A stretch of DNA of 8,498 nucleotides, taken from the NCBI GenBank assembly GCA_039933785.1, contig JBDTNL010000114.1, forward strand, positions 1 through 8,498. Direction: 5' to 3'. A program made the position numbers and the translations under genes. The notes beneath the pieces are model-generated. The model did not search any database. It was not told the origin of the DNA and saw only the letters and a list, made by a program, of their open reading frames with translations. Source of the stretch: JBDTNL01 sp039933785 (GTDB lineage: Bacteria; Acidobacteriota; Thermoanaerobaculia; Multivoradales; JAGPDF01). Shown here piece after piece: positions 6,614-8,498 of the stretch; the stretch's first letter is position 1, and the number at the start of each line of letters is the position of its first letter.

Positions 6614-8113
6614 ATGGACCGACGCATCTCGATCTTCGACACCACTCTGCGCGACGGCGAGCAGTCGCCGGGCTGCAGCATGAACACCGCCGAAAAGGTG
6701 CGCCTCGCGCTCCGACTCGAGGGTCTCGGCGTGGACGTGATCGAGGCCGGATTCCCCATCGCCTCGATCGGCGAGCTCGAGGCGGTGTCAGCAGTGGCGG
6801 AATCGGTACGCGGCTGCGCCGTTGCGGCGCTGGCCCGGGCCAAGGAGGAAGACATCGTGGCCGCGGCCAAGTCTTTGCGCGCGGCTTTACGCCCCCGCCT
6901 GCACGTCTTCCTCGCGACCTCCGACATCCATCTCCAGCACAAGCTCAGAATCTCGCGCGCCGACGCCGTCCGCCAGGTCGAGTCCGCGGTCGCCTTCGCG
7001 CGTTCGCTCTGCGCGGAGGTCGAGTTCTCGGCGGAGGACGCTTCGCGGTCGGACCCGAGCTTCCTGTGCGAGGTGTTGCAAGTTGCCTTCAGCGCCGGCG
7101 CGGGGGTGCTCAACGTCCCGGATACCGTCGGCTACGCGCTCCCATCGGAGTACGGCGACCTGATCGCGCGAGTCTGCGCCGCGGTCCCCGCTGCCATCGT
7201 CTCTGCGCATTGCCACGACGACCTCGGCCTCGCGGTCGCCAACTCGCTCGCCGCGATCGAAGGTGGTGCTCGGCAAGTGGAGGTGACGATCAACGGTATC
7301 GGCGAGCGCGCCGGCAATACCTCGCTCGAGGAGCTGGTGATGGCGCTGCACGTGCGTCGCGAGCGCCTGCGCGCGGTGACCGGTATCCGGACGACGGACC
7401 TCGCCGCCGCCAGCCGCGACCTTTCGCTGACGACCGGCATCTGGCCGCAACCCAACAAGGCGATCGTGGGCCGCAACGCCTTTGCGCACGAGGCCGGCAT
7501 TCACCAGCACGGCATGCTGGCGAACCCGTTGACGTACGAAATCATGACGCCGGAAAGCGTTGGCGCCGGCGCCTCGAATCTTGTGCTCGGCAAGCACTCC
7601 GGCCGCCACGCGGTGGCGTCGCGCCTGCGCAACCTCGGCGTCGGGACGACGGCCATGGAACTCGAGGCGATCACCATCCGGGTCAAGGAACTCGCGGAGA
7701 AGAAGAAATTCGTCTACGACGAGGACCTCCTGGCGCTGATTGCGAGCGCACCGGAGCGCCGCTCGCGTCTGCTGCGCTACCACGCCACGGTCGGCAACAG
7801 CGTGCTGCCCACGGCCACGGTCGAAGTCGAGGTCGACGGCATCCGGCGCTCGGCCTGCGCGGTGGGCAACGGCCCGCTCGACGCCGCTTTGCGAGCTGCC
7901 GCCGACGCACTCGGCGGCGGCATCGAGCTGCTCGAGTTCCACACCCGCGCTGTCACCGGCGGCACCGATGCCCTCGCCGAGGTGACGGTACGGGTGCGTT
8001 GTGGCGTGATCGAGACCTCGGGCCAGGCGGCGAGCACGGACACCATCGAAGCGGCTCTGAAGTCCTTCGTCTCGGCGGTCGAGGCGGCGCAACGCGCGGA
8101 GGTCGCAGCATGA
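6614..8113 (+). CDS. leuA: 2-isopropylmalate synthase LeuA
   Basis: LeuA condenses acetyl-CoA with 2-oxoisovalerate to give 2-isopropylmalate, the first committed step of leucine synthesis. At 499 residues it has normal bacterial length. The TIM-barrel catalytic domain (about 1-270) shows FDTTLRDGEQ (8-17, catalytic R13 and metal-binding D14), the metal histidines H199 and H201 in AHCHDD, and the GNTSLEEL loop (234-241, N235). The linker subdomains carry the AHEAGIHQHG signature (291-300) and GKHSG (326-330). A C-terminal LeuA regulatory domain (about 385-490) is present, so leucine feedback inhibition is expected in addition to attenuation. ATG 6614 has GGGGAG at 6599-6604, 9 nt upstream, just beyond the terminator. 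The full regulatory domain and the following leuC support LeuA over homocitrate or citramalate synthase. Confidence 0.96.
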   Translation: MDRRISIFDTTLRDGEQSPGCSMNTAEKVRLALRLEGLGVDVIEAGFPIASIGELEAVSAVAESVRGCAVAALARAKEEDIVAAAKSLRAALRPRLHVFLATSDIHLQHKLRISRADAVRQVESAVAFARSLCAEVEFSAEDASRSDPSFLCEVLQVAFSAGAGVLNVPDTVGYALPSEYGDLIARVCAAVPAAIVSAHCHDDLGLAVANSLAAIEGGARQVEVTINGIGERAGNTSLEELVMALHVRRERLRAVTGIRTTDLAAASRDLSLTTGIWPQPNKAIVGRNAFAHEAGIHQHGMLANPLTYEIMTPESVGAGASNLVLGKHSGRHAVASRLRNLGVGTTAMELEAITIRVKELAEKKKFVYDEDLLALIASAPERRSRLLRYHATVGNSVLPTATVEVEVDGIRRSACAVGNGPLDAALRAAADALGGGIELLEFHTRAVTGGTDALAEVTVRVRCGVIETSGQAASTDTIEAALKSFVSAVEAAQRAEVAA

Positions 8114-8498
8114 ACCCTCAACCAGGAAGATCGCGGACGATGTTCGACAAGGTCTGGGACGCCCATCAGGTGGCGCCCGAAACCGCCGACACGCCGGCGG
8201 TGCTCTATGCGGATCTGCACCTAGTGCACGAAGTCACCTCACCCCAGGCTTTTGACCAGCTACGCCAGCGAGGCCTCGATGTGCGACGCCCCGAGTGCAC
8301 GGTGGCCACCATGGATCATTCGATACCCACCAAACCGGAACCCAGCGGTCGCCTCGTGGTGCGCGACCGGGCGGCCGCCGAGCAGGTCGAGGCGTTGCGC
8401 CGCAACTGTCACGATTTCGGCATCCGGCTGTTCGAGCTCGGCAGTCCAGGGCGCGGCATCGTGCACGTGATCGGACCCGAGCGCGGTCTCACGCAGCC
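8110..8498 (+). CDS. leuC: 3-isopropylmalate dehydratase large subunit LeuC, 5' part
   Basis: LeuC, with LeuD, isomerises 2- to 3-isopropylmalate in leucine synthesis. Only the first 129 codons are in the window; the frame is open to the edge. Aconitase-family LeuC signatures are WDAHQV (16-21), HEVTSPQAF, a MDHSIPT segment (the usual DHNVPT motif), RRNCHDFGIRLF and GIVHVIGPE. The cysteines of the 4Fe-4S cluster normally lie further on and are not seen. ATG 8110 overlaps the leuA stop (ATGA), with GGAGG at 8098-8102 placed 7 nt upstream. A second in-frame ATG at 8140 lies closer to the usual N-terminus (preceded by AGGAAG at 11 nt) and could be the true start. The short overlap indicates co-transcription and coupled translation with leuA. 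Confidence 0.94.
   Translation, partial: MNPQPGRSRTMFDKVWDAHQVAPETADTPAVLYADLHLVHEVTSPQAFDQLRQRGLDVRRPECTVATMDHSIPTKPEPSGRLVVRDRAAAEQVEALRRNCHDFGIRLFELGSPGRGIVHVIGPERGLTQ

Noticed and set aside
6459..6683. 74-codon open frame crossing the attenuator and leuA start
   Set aside because: It starts inside the leader gene in another frame, reads through both terminator arms and overlaps leuA; the leader frame and RNA structure explain the region better.
5179..7113. Very long (644-codon) - strand open frame opposite lipB end, the Nudix-type regulator and leuA start
   Set aside because: It runs antisense to three well-supported elements, including the leu promoter and attenuator, and has no recognisable domain. 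Long antisense frames are expected at this GC content.

Overview
The window is a GC-rich bacterial chromosome segment, densely packed, with every confident gene on the + strand. The gene types (a lipoyl-E3 fusion, E2, LipB, a degenerate-Nudix NrtR-like regulator and a leucine operon under translational attenuation) suggest a high-GC Gram-negative-type bacterium, for example a deltaproteobacterial or acidobacterial lineage. No single marker here fixes the taxon. There are no mobile elements, CRISPR arrays, tRNAs or rRNAs that I can see.

Layout. (1) 113-979: a stand-alone metallo-beta-lactamase-fold hydrolase of unknown substrate. (2) 1070-4362: two components of a 2-oxoacid dehydrogenase complex, a dihydrolipoamide dehydrogenase (E3) with its own N-terminal lipoyl domain, then a dihydrolipoamide acyltransferase (E2) with one lipoyl domain. 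The two lipoyl domains are close paralogues (57 of the first 80 residues identical by hand count; one 32-nt stretch identical in DNA). No E1 gene is present. A GC-rich hairpin follows E2. (3) 4583-6291: lipB, which makes the octanoyl modification that becomes the lipoyl group of E2 and E3, overlapped by 4 nt by a long NrtR/COG4111-like regulator whose Nudix box has lost its catalytic glutamates. (4) 6323-8498: the start of a leucine biosynthesis operon: a sigma70-like promoter, a 56-codon leader peptide with 8 Leu in 12 codons, mutually exclusive antiterminator and terminator hairpins, leuA, and the 5' part of leuC, which overlaps leuA by 4 nt and runs off the window.

How it fits together. 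Regions 2 and 3 are functionally linked: LipB supplies the cofactor on the conserved lysine (K43 in both proteins) of E3 and E2, and E3 makes NADH, so an ADP-ribose/NAD-type sensor coupled to lipB is suggestive. Region 4 is a separate transcription unit, controlled by leucyl-tRNA supply through ribosome stalling. The main result is the attenuator: the sequence CCTCGGGGGC occurs twice, once at the end of the leader peptide gene (6509-6518) and once as the 3' arm of the terminator (6576-6585), so both copies compete for the same complementary strand (6562-6571). The promoter position also suggests that this leader mRNA begins at or within a few bases of its AUG.
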